The notes: generated from the letters alone by a model not told the origin. A stretch of DNA of 64,000 bases from an uncultured Bacteroidota bacterium (GCA_902602415.1 CACKQW010000002.1:62001-126000); one strand, 5' to 3'; positions 7,651 to 18,929 are shown, counted from the first letter of the stretch. Made by a program: numbers and translations.

Positions 7651-9999
7651 ATGCGTTTTTCATTCTTGATTTTATTTTTTCTATTTAATTTTTCCCAATC
7701 TCAGGAAAACTCCTATAATAGCTCATCAAATAACTGGAAAACATATTTTTCATATTCTGAAATATCAGACTCACAACACGAAAATAATACTATTTTTTTC
7801 TCCTCCGATAATGCACTGTTCTCTTACAATTTTTTGACTTTAGAATTAAATACATTTGATACATTATTAGGTTTTTCTGGAGATAAAATTTCCTCTTTCT
7901 TTTTCTCTGAGTTATATAATAAAATTTTAATCGGCTATGAAAATGGGCTAATACAAATTTTAGACCTTGCAGAGCTTACCGTAGTAAATATTTTAGATAT
8001 AAAAAACAAAACAACTATTCCCTCAAATAATAAAAGAATAAATAATTTCAACTTTTATAATAATATATTCTATGTTTCAACTGACTATGGTATTTCAGTT
8101 TTTTTTCTGGAGCAACTTGAATTCGGGGATACTTTTTATATTGGCAATAATGCTGGATATTTAAATGTTTCAAGTACTGTAATCGACGAGCAATATATTT
8201 ATGCAAGCTGTCTTGAAAATGGAGGTATAAGGATGGCTAATTTAAATCAAACTTTGATTAACTATACTAACTGGTCAGAAATCTTCTCAGGAAGTTTTGA
8301 CAATTTGATGAAAACCGAAAGTGGTGTTTATTTTAATGACTCAAGAAATATTTATAAAATAATTAATGGCTCAATAACAAATATAAAGTCGTTTAATTAC
8401 GATATTTTAGATTTTAAAGAAGCTGGTCTAGTTTTTACAATTACTTTTGAAGGAAAATGTTTATTGTATGATCAAACATTTACAAATCCTTTGATTACAG
8501 TAGAAAATAACGGAGAAAACAGTTTCAATACGGGACTTTTTGCTGAAAACAAGTTATACATAGGAAGTAAAGAAAACGGTGTTTTGGTTTATAACAATTC
8601 TACTTCTGAACCTGCCATCTCAATTTATCCTAATGGTCCGCTTGAAAATAATATTTTTTCTGTTGAATCTTTGGGAAGTCAAACTTGGGTTACATTTGGA
8701 AATTACACAGAGTATTTTAACCCAAGTCCTTTGAAGTATTCAGGAATTAGTAAACTTGTAGAAAATAATTGGAATAACATAGAATTTGACAGTTTACCTG
8801 AAAATTCTGTTAACCTGAATAAAATTTCAATTAATCCGTTTAATAATAGTCAAGTTTTCATAAGTTCATTTCATGGCGGTCTACTTGAATTTAATAATAA
8901 TGAATTTCAGCTTTTTGATGATATAAATAGTGATTTAGAATCTCTTTCTCTCACTAATAATCCTAGCTACCAAAGTATAAGAATTAGTGATACAGAATTT
9001 GATCGTTCAGGTATCTTATGGATTTTAAACTCTAAGGTTGACAGCCCTTTAAAATCATTTGATTTTAATGTTGGATTGTGGGACAGTTATGATTTTACAA
9101 CCATAATTCCATCTGGATTAGATGATGAGCTTGGGTTTAGTGATATTGAAATTGACGCCTATGGTACTAAATGGATCGGAGGTTTGAGGTCTGGTTTAAT
9201 AGGGTTTAATAACAGCAATGGTAGTATTAAATTAAAAAAAATTAGTAATGAAGAGCAAGCAAACCTGCCTTCAAAAAACATTAAATCATTAGCAATAGAT
9301 AAAAACAATCATTTATGGATTGGAACGATTCAAGGCCTGAGGGTATTATACAATACTTCAAACTTCTTTGAATCAAATCCGGTTACACAACAAATTATAA
9401 TTTTAGAAGATGGATTGCCCAGAGAATTGCTAGAACAACAATTTATTACTGATATTGAAGTTGATGGAGCTAATAACAAATGGGTTGGAACGATAGGGTC
9501 AGGCGTATTTTATTTTTCTCCAAATGGTCAACAAACAATATATCATTTTACAAAAGAGAATTCCCCATTACCATCCAATAATATTAATGATATAGCCATT
9601 AATGATCAAACAGGTCTAGTTTTTTTCGCGACAGATAAAGGGTTAGTAAGCTATGGCACAGGAAGTTCTTCAACAAATGAAACTTTTTCTGAAACATTCA
9701 TATATCCAAACCCAATTAGACCAGGTTTTGATATGCAAAATGAAAAAATTAAGATTTCGGGATTAACGGATAATTGTAATATAAAAATAACAGATATTGA
9801 AGGCAATCTGGTTGCTGAAGCCCAGTCAAAAACAAATAGAAGATATAACAATTTCAATTTAGAAATTGATGGAGGTACTGCTTTTTGGAATGGTAAAAAT
9901 ATACACAACAACTCTGTTTCATCTGGTGTTTATCTTGTTATGTTATCTGATTTAGATAGCTATGAGACAAAGATTTTAAAAATTATGATTATAAGATAA
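7651..9999 (+). CDS. porZ: PorZ-like T9SS beta-propeller protein
   Basis: The 782-residue protein has a signal peptide (about residues 1-17), two long beta-propeller regions with repeats of the two-component-regulator-propeller type (for example GTKWIGGLRSGLIGF, HLWIGTIQGLRVL, NKWVGTIGSGVF), and a C-terminal Por-type sorting domain from about residue 685 (FIYPNPIRPG, then GVYLVML and KILKIMI). This architecture, the length and the position directly before recO match PorZ of Porphyromonas gingivalis, a surface component of the T9SS sortase (attachment) complex that engages A-LPS. The stop overlaps the recO ATG by one base. PorZ identity is inferred from architecture plus synteny; another propeller T9SS substrate is the alternative. 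Confidence 0.82.
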   Translation: MRFSFLILFFLFNFSQSQENSYNSSSNNWKTYFSYSEISDSQHENNTIFFSSDNALFSYNFLTLELNTFDTLLGFSGDKISSFFFSELYNKILIGYENGLIQILDLAELTVVNILDIKNKTTIPSNNKRINNFNFYNNIFYVSTDYGISVFFLEQLEFGDTFYIGNNAGYLNVSSTVIDEQYIYASCLENGGIRMANLNQTLINYTNWSEIFSGSFDNLMKTESGVYFNDSRNIYKIINGSITNIKSFNYDILDFKEAGLVFTITFEGKCLLYDQTFTNPLITVENNGENSFNTGLFAENKLYIGSKENGVLVYNNSTSEPAISIYPNGPLENNIFSVESLGSQTWVTFGNYTEYFNPSPLKYSGISKLVENNWNNIEFDSLPENSVNLNKISINPFNNSQVFISSFHGGLLEFNNNEFQLFDDINSDLESLSLTNNPSYQSIRISDTEFDRSGILWILNSKVDSPLKSFDFNVGLWDSYDFTTIIPSGLDDELGFSDIEIDAYGTKWIGGLRSGLIGFNNSNGSIKLKKISNEEQANLPSKNIKSLAIDKNNHLWIGTIQGLRVLYNTSNFFESNPVTQQIIILEDGLPRELLEQQFITDIEVDGANNKWVGTIGSGVFYFSPNGQQTIYHFTKENSPLPSNNINDIAINDQTGLVFFATDKGLVSYGTGSSSTNETFSETFIYPNPIRPGFDMQNEKIKISGLTDNCNIKITDIEGNLVAEAQSKTNRRYNNFNLEIDGGTAFWNGKNIHNNSVSSGVYLVMLSDLDSYETKILKIMIIR

Positions 10000-10712
10000 T
10001 GGTAGTTTCAACATCTGCGATTGTAATAAGTAAATTAAAATATAAAGACAATGATCTGATTTTAAAATTGCTAACACGAGAATTGGGTGTTTGTAATTTT
10101 TTAGTCAGGAATCCAGCAGGTAAAAAAAGAAATAAAATCATAAATTATTTTAAGCCATTAACTATTTTAAATATAGAGTTCGAAAATCGAAATAAGTCAA
10201 AGCTTAATTATTTAAAAGATGTTGAAATTGAATATGTTTTCAAGTCTATTCATTTTGAAATTAAAAAGTCTGTAGTTGTGTTATTTATTTCTGAAATTCT
10301 AAATAAAATTTTAAACTTTCAAGAAAAAGATGAATTGTTATTTGACTTTATTAGTGACTCTTTTATTTTTTTTGATAAAAACAATTCTCAGAATTTTCAT
10401 TTATTTTTTTTGATCCATTTAACTAGATATTTTGGTTTATTCCCGCAAACTGATAATATTGATGCTTTATATTTTGATTTAGAACAGGGTGTATTTACTG
10501 TTGAGCAGCCACCAAAACATTACATTACAGGCACCAACTTAGATGTTTTTAAGAAGCTTTTAGGCATAAAATTTGATGATATTAACCATATTAATCTTAC
10601 TAATAATATGAGAAGAGATTTGATAGATGACATCATTGCATATTACAAATACCATTTTGAGTCATTTAGTAATTTGAAATCAATTGATGTTATTAGAAAA
10701 ACCTTGATATAG
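9999..10712 (+). CDS. recO: DNA repair protein RecO
   Basis: RecO is an OB-fold protein that, with RecR, loads RecA onto SSB-coated gaps in recombinational repair. The 237-residue product starts with the typical OB-fold segment, with AIVISKLKYKDNDLILKLLT followed by NFLVRNPAGKKR. A helical domain follows. The Cys4 zinc finger found in some RecO proteins is not present; the corresponding region (around residue 155-165) has no cysteines, as in other Flavobacteriia. It starts on the last base of the porZ-like stop codon and is followed two bases later by a TonB receptor gene. Confidence 0.9.
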   Translation: MVVSTSAIVISKLKYKDNDLILKLLTRELGVCNFLVRNPAGKKRNKIINYFKPLTILNIEFENRNKSKLNYLKDVEIEYVFKSIHFEIKKSVVVLFISEILNKILNFQEKDELLFDFISDSFIFFDKNNSQNFHLFFLIHLTRYFGLFPQTDNIDALYFDLEQGVFTVEQPPKHYITGTNLDVFKKLLGIKFDDINHINLTNNMRRDLIDDIIAYYKYHFESFSNLKSIDVIRKTLI

Positions 10713-10714
10713 TT

Positions 10715-12976
10715 TTGAAAATATTGTTATTCTTATTTCCATTTTTTTTTGGGATAACCTTTTCTCAAGCGGAGACAATATTCAATTCACAAGACACTAT
10801 TTCAAAGAGAAATACAAATGATATTAGTTACTTAGTTCAGGAACTAGACGAAGTTCTAGTATCACCTTCCAAATTCTTAGAATCATCAAGAGAAATTTCC
10901 AAAAAGGTTGTTTCAATTAATCGAAATACTGTTGAACTAGCAAACCCTAAAACAAGTGCTGATTTATTAGAAACTACTGGAAACATTTTTATTCAGAAAA
11001 GCCAATTGGGAGGGGGTAGCCCAATAATTCGTGGATTTTCAACAAATAGACTAGTAATTTCGATTGACGGTGTCAGACTAAATAATGCAATTTACAGAGG
11101 TGGAAACATACATAATGTAATTTCTATATCTCCAATGACTATACAAAATATTGAAGTTATTTTGGGATCGGAGTCGGTTTTGTATGGAAGTGATGCAATT
11201 GGTGGAGTAATGAATTTTTATACAAAAAGTCCAGTTTTTTCAGAAACTTTAAATAAAAAAATTAAGTCTAATATAAGTTCCAGATATTCTACAGCTGCAT
11301 CAGAAAAAATGTATCATTTTGATATTGCTTACAGCACAAAAAAAATATCATTTTTGTCTAGTATTACTCAATCTTCTTTCGGGGATTTAAGGATGGGTAG
11401 CAATGGACCCACTGATTATTTAAGAGAAAATTATGTAGTTACTTCTTACAATTATGCAGATGAAGTTGTTGAAAATTCTGATTCAAAAATTCAAAAGTTC
11501 ACAGCGTATAAGCAATTAAATTTGATGCAAAAGATTTTTTATCAGCCAAATGAAAATTTAAAATTTGATTTTGGAATTCATTTTTCTAAAACTAATCATA
11601 TTCCTAGATATGATAGGCTAATCATTGAGGATGAAAATGATAGCTTTGTTTTTTCTGAATGGTATTATGGACCTCAAAAATGGTTGCTTATAAATAATCA
11701 AATAACTATTGATTCAAAAAATAAAAAAATTTTTGATGTATTGAAAATAGGCACTTCTTTTCAGAATTTTGAGGAAAGCAGAAATAGCAGAAAATTTAGT
11801 GAAAGTAACTTAAATAGTCGTTTTGAAAGTTTAGATATCATATCATTAAATATTGACTTTCTTAAAAAGATAAATTATAAATCTAATATTAAGTATGGAG
11901 TAGAATTTATTCATAACGGGCTAGAGTCAAAGGGGAAAAGTACTGATTTAATTAATGGATTTGAAAGTTTAATTTCAACAAGATATCCCAATAATTCCTC
12001 TTTAAAATCCTTTGGTGCCTATGTTAATTTTAAAGACAAAATAATTCAGAATTTATTTCTACACTCGGGATTGAGATTTACCTTTTCAAACCTCAAAGCT
12101 GATTTATCGCAAAACAATGATTATTTTGATTTTCCTTTTGGAAATGTAAGCTTAAAAAATTCAGCCCTTGTTGGTGGCGTTGGATTAAGTTGGCTAAGAA
12201 ATAATAATAATATTTGGAAATTAAATATTAATACAGCCTTTAGATCGCCAAATATCGACGATTTAGCTAAGGTTTTTGATTCTGCACCGGGCAATGTATT
12301 AGTTCCTAATCCTGAATTGGAACCTGAAAGGTCGCTTGGATTTGAACTAGGAAGCTATTTTAAAACTATTAACAATATTGAATTAGATTTTTCGTCGTAC
12401 TTGACTTATTTATACAATGGAATGATCAGAGGGGACTTTGTTTTAGAAAATGGTTTGACTGAAATAATTTACGATGGATCTTTATCGCAGATACAAGCTC
12501 TACAAAATAGTTCAAGATCACTTATTTATGGTTTGGAAATTGGAATGAAATGGCCACTCAGTCAAAATTTAATTTTAAAAACACAACATAATATTATTGC
12601 AGGATACGAACTTAACGAATTGCCATTCTCACTTCCTGTAAGGCATATTCCACCTAATTACGGAAATTTTCATATTGTATTCAAAAAAGGTAGATTAATC
12701 TTAGATGCTTTTGTTAATTATAATTCTGAAATTCCTTTCAAAGATCTGGCAGAATCAGAAAGAGCCAAAGCATATTTATATGCCCCTGATAAAAATGGAA
12801 ATCCATATTCTCCCTCATGGCACACTATTAATTTAAGAACTAAATATTCATTTTCAGAAAATATTAATTGTAGTCTTTCGTTTGAAAATATTTCTGATAA
12901 ACTATATAGACCATATTCCTCAGGGATATCTGCTGCTGGATCAAACTTTATTTTTTCATTGAATTATGTCTATTAA
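10715..12976 (+). CDS. TonB-dependent receptor, heme/siderophore-receptor-like
   Basis: This is an outer-membrane gated porin of 753 residues with a signal peptide (to about residue 20), a TonB-box-like segment (LDEVLVSPSK), a plug domain with GGGSPIIRGFSTNRLVISID and YGSDAIGGVMNFYTK, and a 22-strand barrel ending in an aromatic residue (FSLNYVY). The GGSPIIRGF plug with NAIYRGG resembles heme and ferric-chelate receptors, but the substrate is not determined. It starts at a TTG codon 2 bases after the recO stop; no ATG exists before the signal peptide, so TTG is the probable start. There is no N-terminal carboxypeptidase-like domain. It overlaps recX by 11 bases. Confidence 0.88.
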   Translation: MKILLFLFPFFFGITFSQAETIFNSQDTISKRNTNDISYLVQELDEVLVSPSKFLESSREISKKVVSINRNTVELANPKTSADLLETTGNIFIQKSQLGGGSPIIRGFSTNRLVISIDGVRLNNAIYRGGNIHNVISISPMTIQNIEVILGSESVLYGSDAIGGVMNFYTKSPVFSETLNKKIKSNISSRYSTAASEKMYHFDIAYSTKKISFLSSITQSSFGDLRMGSNGPTDYLRENYVVTSYNYADEVVENSDSKIQKFTAYKQLNLMQKIFYQPNENLKFDFGIHFSKTNHIPRYDRLIIEDENDSFVFSEWYYGPQKWLLINNQITIDSKNKKIFDVLKIGTSFQNFEESRNSRKFSESNLNSRFESLDIISLNIDFLKKINYKSNIKYGVEFIHNGLESKGKSTDLINGFESLISTRYPNNSSLKSFGAYVNFKDKIIQNLFLHSGLRFTFSNLKADLSQNNDYFDFPFGNVSLKNSALVGGVGLSWLRNNNNIWKLNINTAFRSPNIDDLAKVFDSAPGNVLVPNPELEPERSLGFELGSYFKTINNIELDFSSYLTYLYNGMIRGDFVLENGLTEIIYDGSLSQIQALQNSSRSLIYGLEIGMKWPLSQNLILKTQHNIIAGYELNELPFSLPVRHIPPNYGNFHIVFKKGRLILDAFVNYNSEIPFKDLAESERAKAYLYAPDKNGNPYSPSWHTINLRTKYSFSENINCSLSFENISDKLYRPYSSGISAAGSNFIFSLNYVY

Positions 12977-13433
12977 ACTCTCAAAAGATGAGAAGTTAAT
13001 TCTTGAAAAAATGCGATCATATTGCATGTATCAGGAGAGATGTATTCAAGAGGTAAAAAAAAAACTTACTCGCTTACAGGTAATCCCTAAATCTAAATCA
13101 AAAATAATTAATCATCTCATTGATGATGACTATTTGAATGAAGTGCGATTTACCAAATCATTCATACAAGGAAAATTGAGAATAAAGAAATGGGGAAGGA
13201 TTAAATTAAATTATGAGCTTAAGATGAGAGGTGTAAAAAAATTTATTATTGATGAGGAAATAAATAAAATTTCTAAGCGAGATTACTACGATTATTTTAA
13301 CGAATTTTCAATTAATAAAATCAAAACTTTAAAAGGGTCAAAAGAACAAAAGAAAAGATCATTTATAAATTATTTCACATACAGGGGTTGGGAGAACAAC
13401 CTTATTTATGAAAAATTAAATGAAATTAATTAA
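12966..13433 (+). CDS. recX: regulatory protein RecX
   Basis: RecX binds RecA filaments and modulates their activity. The 155-residue, Lys-rich helical protein shows the RecX three-helix repeat pattern: YCMYQERCIQEVKKKL, LIDDDYLNEVRFTKSFI with GKLRIKKWGRIKL following, and KRSFINYFTYRGWENNLIYE. The ATG lies inside the end of the TonB receptor gene (11-base overlap), so it is part of the porZ-recO-receptor operon, together with the other recombination gene recO. Its stop shares TTAA with the stop of the convergent receptor gene. Confidence 0.85.
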   Translation: MSIKLSKDEKLILEKMRSYCMYQERCIQEVKKKLTRLQVIPKSKSKIINHLIDDDYLNEVRFTKSFIQGKLRIKKWGRIKLNYELKMRGVKKFIIDEEINKISKRDYYDYFNEFSINKIKTLKGSKEQKKRSFINYFTYRGWENNLIYEKLNEIN

Positions 13434-15286
13434 AATGAATATTTAAACTCAGCTAAAGAATTAAATCCAGGCATTGGTACGAGATTAGTTTCTGAGTATT
13501 CAGCATCTAAAATATTATTTAATATCACTGACAAAGTAAATTTGTCAAAATTATAAGAAGATCTAAAATCAATAACAGAGTATTTTTTATCATTAACTCT
13601 CTCAGCATTTTTGTATGTTAAAGTAGATGAAATTTTTTCGTTAATCTCAAATGAGTATGTGGCAGTAATATGATTTTTCAAAGAATTTAAAGCATATCTA
13701 GAAAAAGTAAAATCAGTTTCTAAAAGATTGTCATCAATATTACTAAAGCCTATATTAATACTTTGTTCCCTAAAATTACCCAAATAGAATCTATATCCCA
13801 TATTCAACTCAACACCATTGGTTATTATTTCTCTAATATTATTTGCCTGCCATTGGTCAGATTCTTCGTTCTTTACATAATCTATAATATTTGATGCATC
13901 TCTTTCATAAAGAGATATATTAATATTTAAATTATGTCTCATATACTTTAACCCGATTTCTTTGGTTATGGCTTTTTCTAGCTTCAATTCTTGGTTACCT
14001 AAAGTAGTTGGACTACTATAAAATAAATCCGTGTAAGTGGGAATCCTATAAGTATATCCAATATTGCTATAGAGTTTAAAAAATTTATTTAAATTAAAAC
14101 CAAAGTCAATTCCTGGGTAAAAGAAAAAATTCTTAAAGAAATTACTTTCAAAATTTAATTTTTCTTTAATATCAGAAAAGTAACTTAAGGCAAATCCTGG
14201 TGTTATATCAATTTTTTTATCAGCTAATTGAATTTGTTGTTCCAAAAATAAATTAATCATTGTTCTATCTCTTTGCCCTAAATTATTACTTGATAAAAAA
14301 ACTTTTGAAATGTCAAATCCAAATCCAATTGACCCAAGTGGATTTCTTTTATTTGCGTTTATGTCTATTCCTATCTTATTGGAAATATGTAAATTTCTAT
14401 ATACAGATGGATCATGCCTTAAGTAAATATAAATATCTTGATTTCTCTTCCAATAAAATTTAGGTTTAATTGTCAAGCCATTCTTTTTATATGATGTGCT
14501 AACTCCAATTAAGCTGGCTTGCGTTTCTTCATATTGATCAATTGCAGAAGGGCTTGCGTAGAAGCCATTTGCACCAAATTTTCGTTCATTAAAAGCTGCT
14601 ATTACAGACATCTTTTGATCTTTTATTTTAAAATTACTTTTGATGAAAATTTGATTGTTTTTGAAGTCTGTATTATATCTATATCCATCGGAATCTTTTC
14701 TTTTGAAGCTAAATATAAAGCCTGATTTTTCTGACTGATTTTCTACTGTAATTCCAAATCTATTTTGGTCAAAGGATCCTTTGCTTAATCCAACAGAAAT
14801 ATTATTATTTATATTTTTTTTAGTAATAATATTAACAGCTCCAGTAAAAGCATTTTGTCCGTACATTCTTCCAGCAGACCCTTTGATAATTTCAATTTTC
14901 TCTATCACTTCCAGCGGTAAAGTCATATTCATTGTGTGATGCCCTGTTTGAGGATCTTCAACTTTTATTCCGTCGATTAATAATAGTGTTTGATCAAATG
15001 ATCCACCTCTTATATAAAGATCTGCTTGCATTCCTTCAGCACCTCTTCTTCTGATATCTAATCCAGCTACTTGTTGTAGTAATTCACTAATATTTGTTGC
15101 AGTGCTGTTTTCTATTTGCTCTTTTGATATCGTAACAATATTGATAGAATTATCCGAATAGGGAATTTCAATTCTTGGACTTGATATTATTTCTACTTTT
15201 TCTAGCTCTATCTGTTTTTCAATCTGTGCAAAGCTAGAATTTAAGGATAGGTTAAATACCAAAACGATAATCAATATTTTTTTCAT
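13430..15286 (-). CDS. TonB-dependent receptor, BtuB-like
   Basis: The receptor has about 618 residues with a clear signal peptide (ILIIVLVFNLSLNSSFAQ). The plug domain includes VEIISSPRIEIPYSDNSINI, LLQQVAGLDIRRRG, LYIRGGSFDQTLLLIDGIK and GRMYGQNAFTGAVNIITKK. The barrel carries repeated Asn- and Tyr-rich strands and ends in FKYSF. The short length and plug resemble the BtuB/cobalamin receptor branch; no cobalamin riboswitch-like structure was recognised upstream, and the substrate is therefore open. Translation could begin at an ATG at 15307, but the ATG at 15286 gives a cleaner signal peptide. It is transcribed alone, convergent with recX and divergent from umuC. Confidence 0.87.
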   Translation of the reverse strand: MKKILIIVLVFNLSLNSSFAQIEKQIELEKVEIISSPRIEIPYSDNSINIVTISKEQIENSTATNISELLQQVAGLDIRRRGAEGMQADLYIRGGSFDQTLLLIDGIKVEDPQTGHHTMNMTLPLEVIEKIEIIKGSAGRMYGQNAFTGAVNIITKKNINNNISVGLSKGSFDQNRFGITVENQSEKSGFIFSFKRKDSDGYRYNTDFKNNQIFIKSNFKIKDQKMSVIAAFNERKFGANGFYASPSAIDQYEETQASLIGVSTSYKKNGLTIKPKFYWKRNQDIYIYLRHDPSVYRNLHISNKIGIDINANKRNPLGSIGFGFDISKVFLSSNNLGQRDRTMINLFLEQQIQLADKKIDITPGFALSYFSDIKEKLNFESNFFKNFFFYPGIDFGFNLNKFFKLYSNIGYTYRIPTYTDLFYSSPTTLGNQELKLEKAITKEIGLKYMRHNLNINISLYERDASNIIDYVKNEESDQWQANNIREIITNGVELNMGYRFYLGNFREQSINIGFSNIDDNLLETDFTFSRYALNSLKNHITATYSFEINEKISSTLTYKNAERVNDKKYSVIDFRSSYNFDKFTLSVILNNILDAEYSETNLVPMPGFNSLAEFKYSF

Positions 15287-15411
15287 TATTGTTTTCAATA
15301 AAATCATTGTGTTAAATGTACTTATTTACACCTATTTATCAAACTATTTTTTTATTAAATAAGTCCTTGAAATAATCTATTTTTAAGCTGATAAAAAACT
15401 ATATTTATACA

Positions 15412-16665
15412 ATGTTTGCTTTAATTGATTGTAATAATTTTTATGTCTCTTGCGAGCGGGTTTTTAATCCAAGTTTAAATGGCAAGCCTGTTATTGTTTT
15501 GTCAAATAATGATGGTTGTGCTATTTCTAGAAGTGATGAAGCTAAGAAATTAGGCATTCCAATGGGGGCGCCAGTTTTTAAATATAAATCACTAATTAAT
15601 CAGCATAATATTACTGTATTATCTTCAAATTATCCGTTGTATGCTGATATGAGTAATCGCGTAATGACAATCATTTCAAAATTTATACCTGATACCGAAA
15701 TCTACAGTATAGATGAAGCTTTTTTAAAGTTTGAAGGGTATGAAAATTATGACTTATTTTCCTATGCTTTAAAAATGAGAAGTGTAATTTTAAAGTGGAC
15801 AGGAATCCCTACTTCCATAGGAATAGCCCCAACAAAATCATTGGCAAAGATTGCAAACAAGATTGCAAGGAAGTTCCCCAGTCAAACAAAAAATGTACAC
15901 ATCTTAGACACAGATGATAAAAGGATAAAATCTCTAAAGTTTTTTGGCTTGAGCGATATATGGGGTATAGGAAGAAGGCTTTCAAGACGTCTTGAAAATA
16001 TTGGATGTAATAATGCTTTGGATTTTATGAATTTACCCGAGTCATGGGTTAGAAATAACCTGTCAATAGTTGAGTTAAAAATTCAACAGGAGTTAAAGGG
16101 CACTTCAAATTTAAATTTGGAGTCATTAAAAGTAAAAAAGTCAATAGCCACTACAAGGTCTTTTGAAAGGCCTATCTCCGATCTACATAAATTAAAAGAA
16201 AGGGTATCAACATTTTCGCTTTCTTGCGCTGAAAAGTTGAGAAGACAGAATTCTCTTGCCAATGTAATTATTGTATTTATTAGAAGTAACTTTTTTAGAA
16301 AAGATTTGAAGCAATATTCTTGTTCAAAGGTTATTACACTTCCTTACCCAACAAATTCTTCTTTTATTTTAAATCAATATGCTTTAAAGGGAATTGAGGA
16401 TATATATCGTTCTAAGATAGATTATAAAAAAGCTGGTGTTATAGTTTCTAGTTTGGTTCCAGATGACAATTATCAGCTTAGTATTTTTGAAAAACAAGAC
16501 TATAGACATAAGCCTTTAATGAAAACAATAGATTATATTAATCTGAAGCATGGAGATAAAATTAAACTAGCAAATCAGGATTTACGAAGAAAGTGGAAGA
16601 TGAAACAAGAATTCTTGTCTCCTTGCTATACAACAAAAATTAGTGACGTAATTACAATTAAGTGA
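15412..16665 (+). CDS. umuC: Y-family DNA polymerase UmuC (Pol V catalytic subunit)
   Basis: UmuC is the error-prone translesion polymerase of the SOS response. The 417-residue protein begins with FALIDCNNFYVSCERVFNP (first catalytic Asp and steric-gate aromatic region), then VVLSNNDGCAISRS-like sequence and the catalytic YSIDEAF with D101 and E102. The helix-hairpin-helix region GLSDIWGIGRRLSRRL follows, then the little-finger domain, and a clamp-binding QLSIF at residues 355-359. The family usually has about 420 residues. umuD follows with a 4-base overlap. The 104-base upstream region holds no recognisable LexA operator, though the Bacteroidetes operator is not well known to me. Confidence 0.95.
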   Translation: MFALIDCNNFYVSCERVFNPSLNGKPVIVLSNNDGCAISRSDEAKKLGIPMGAPVFKYKSLINQHNITVLSSNYPLYADMSNRVMTIISKFIPDTEIYSIDEAFLKFEGYENYDLFSYALKMRSVILKWTGIPTSIGIAPTKSLAKIANKIARKFPSQTKNVHILDTDDKRIKSLKFFGLSDIWGIGRRLSRRLENIGCNNALDFMNLPESWVRNNLSIVELKIQQELKGTSNLNLESLKVKKSIATTRSFERPISDLHKLKERVSTFSLSCAEKLRRQNSLANVIIVFIRSNFFRKDLKQYSCSKVITLPYPTNSSFILNQYALKGIEDIYRSKIDYKKAGVIVSSLVPDDNYQLSIFEKQDYRHKPLMKTIDYINLKHGDKIKLANQDLRRKWKMKQEFLSPCYTTKISDVITIK

Positions 16666-17093
16666 AAAAAAAGAATACATTAAATTTTTTTACGCCAAGT
16701 CATGGTAGCTTAGAACCAATTTTAATTAATGCAGGTATATCTGCAGGGTTTCCTTCTCCGGCCGGAGATTTTAAGCAAGAAAGAATCAGCTTAGATAAAG
16801 AATTAATTAAGAATAAAGAAGCAACTTTTTTTGCAAGAGTTTCTGGGGAATCAATGATAAATGCTGGGCTAGAGGATGGAGATTTAATTGTTATTGATAG
16901 AAGTCTTGAGCCCACAAATAATAAAATTGCTGTATGCTTTATCGATGGAGAATTTACAGTGAAAAGACTACAGGTGAAAAAAAATAAAATTTGGCTAAAG
17001 CCAGAAAATACAAACTATAAAGCTATTGAAGTGAAGGAAGACAATGAACTTATAATATGGGGTATTGTAACCAACGTAATTAAAAAGCTATAG
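16662..17093 (+). CDS. umuD: UmuD-like autocleaving subunit of Pol V (S24 peptidase)
   Basis: The 143-residue protein starts at GTG, overlapping the umuC stop by 4 bases (GTGA). It is a LexA/UmuD-type serine protease: the predicted self-cleavage site is Ala28-Gly29 in ISAGFPSPAGD, the nucleophile is S64 in VSGESMINAG, and the general base is K101 in GEFTVKRL. Cleavage stimulated by RecA filaments yields UmuD', which activates UmuC. No N-terminal DNA-binding HTH is present, so it is not LexA. The order umuC-umuD is opposite to the E. coli umuDC operon. Confidence 0.94.
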   Translation: MKKKNTLNFFTPSHGSLEPILINAGISAGFPSPAGDFKQERISLDKELIKNKEATFFARVSGESMINAGLEDGDLIVIDRSLEPTNNKIAVCFIDGEFTVKRLQVKKNKIWLKPENTNYKAIEVKEDNELIIWGIVTNVIKKL

Positions 17094-17101
17094 AAAAAAC
17101 T

Positions 17102-17377
17102 TCATTCAACAAGAGCGGTCACTTTATTGTTTTTTACTTCAACAGTTCCAGAGTTAATTTCAAGGTGGTAACCTCTGTCACCCTTTTTAAAAATATTTTT
17201 TTGGGTATCATCTAGCTTAATATTACCATAAATCTTGATAGCTCCTTTTTTTAAATTAGATACAATGGAAGCATGGTTATTAAGCATTTCAAATTCCCCA
17301 TTTACACCAGGAACTGCAACAGATGAAACTTCACCTGTAAATATTATTTTTTCAGGAGATATAATTTCTAAAACCAT
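17102..17377 (-). CDS. atpC: F1F0 ATP synthase epsilon subunit, short form
   Basis: The epsilon subunit sits in the central stalk of ATP synthase and links gamma to the c-ring. The 91 residues cover only the N-terminal beta-sandwich (LEIISPEKIIFTGEVSSVAVPG, ending EVKNNKVTALVE). The C-terminal helical hairpin of about 45 residues that inhibits ATP hydrolysis in E. coli is absent, as I recall for other Flavobacteriia. It lies 10 bases downstream of atpD and is convergent with umuD. Confidence 0.93.
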   Translation of the reverse strand: MVLEIISPEKIIFTGEVSSVAVPGVNGEFEMLNNHASIVSNLKKGAIKIYGNIKLDDTQKNIFKKGDRGYHLEINSGTVEVKNNKVTALVE

Positions 17378-17387
17378 AGGAAATTAT

Positions 17388-18890
<1,503 letters not shown>

Positions 18891-18929
18891 TTATTGGTGA
18901 GATTAATATTTAAAAGAATTATTAAGTCG

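Noticed and set aside
15287-15411. Possible cobalamin riboswitch before the BtuB-like receptor
   Set aside because: The gap is short and shows no B12-box-like sequence or stable helices.
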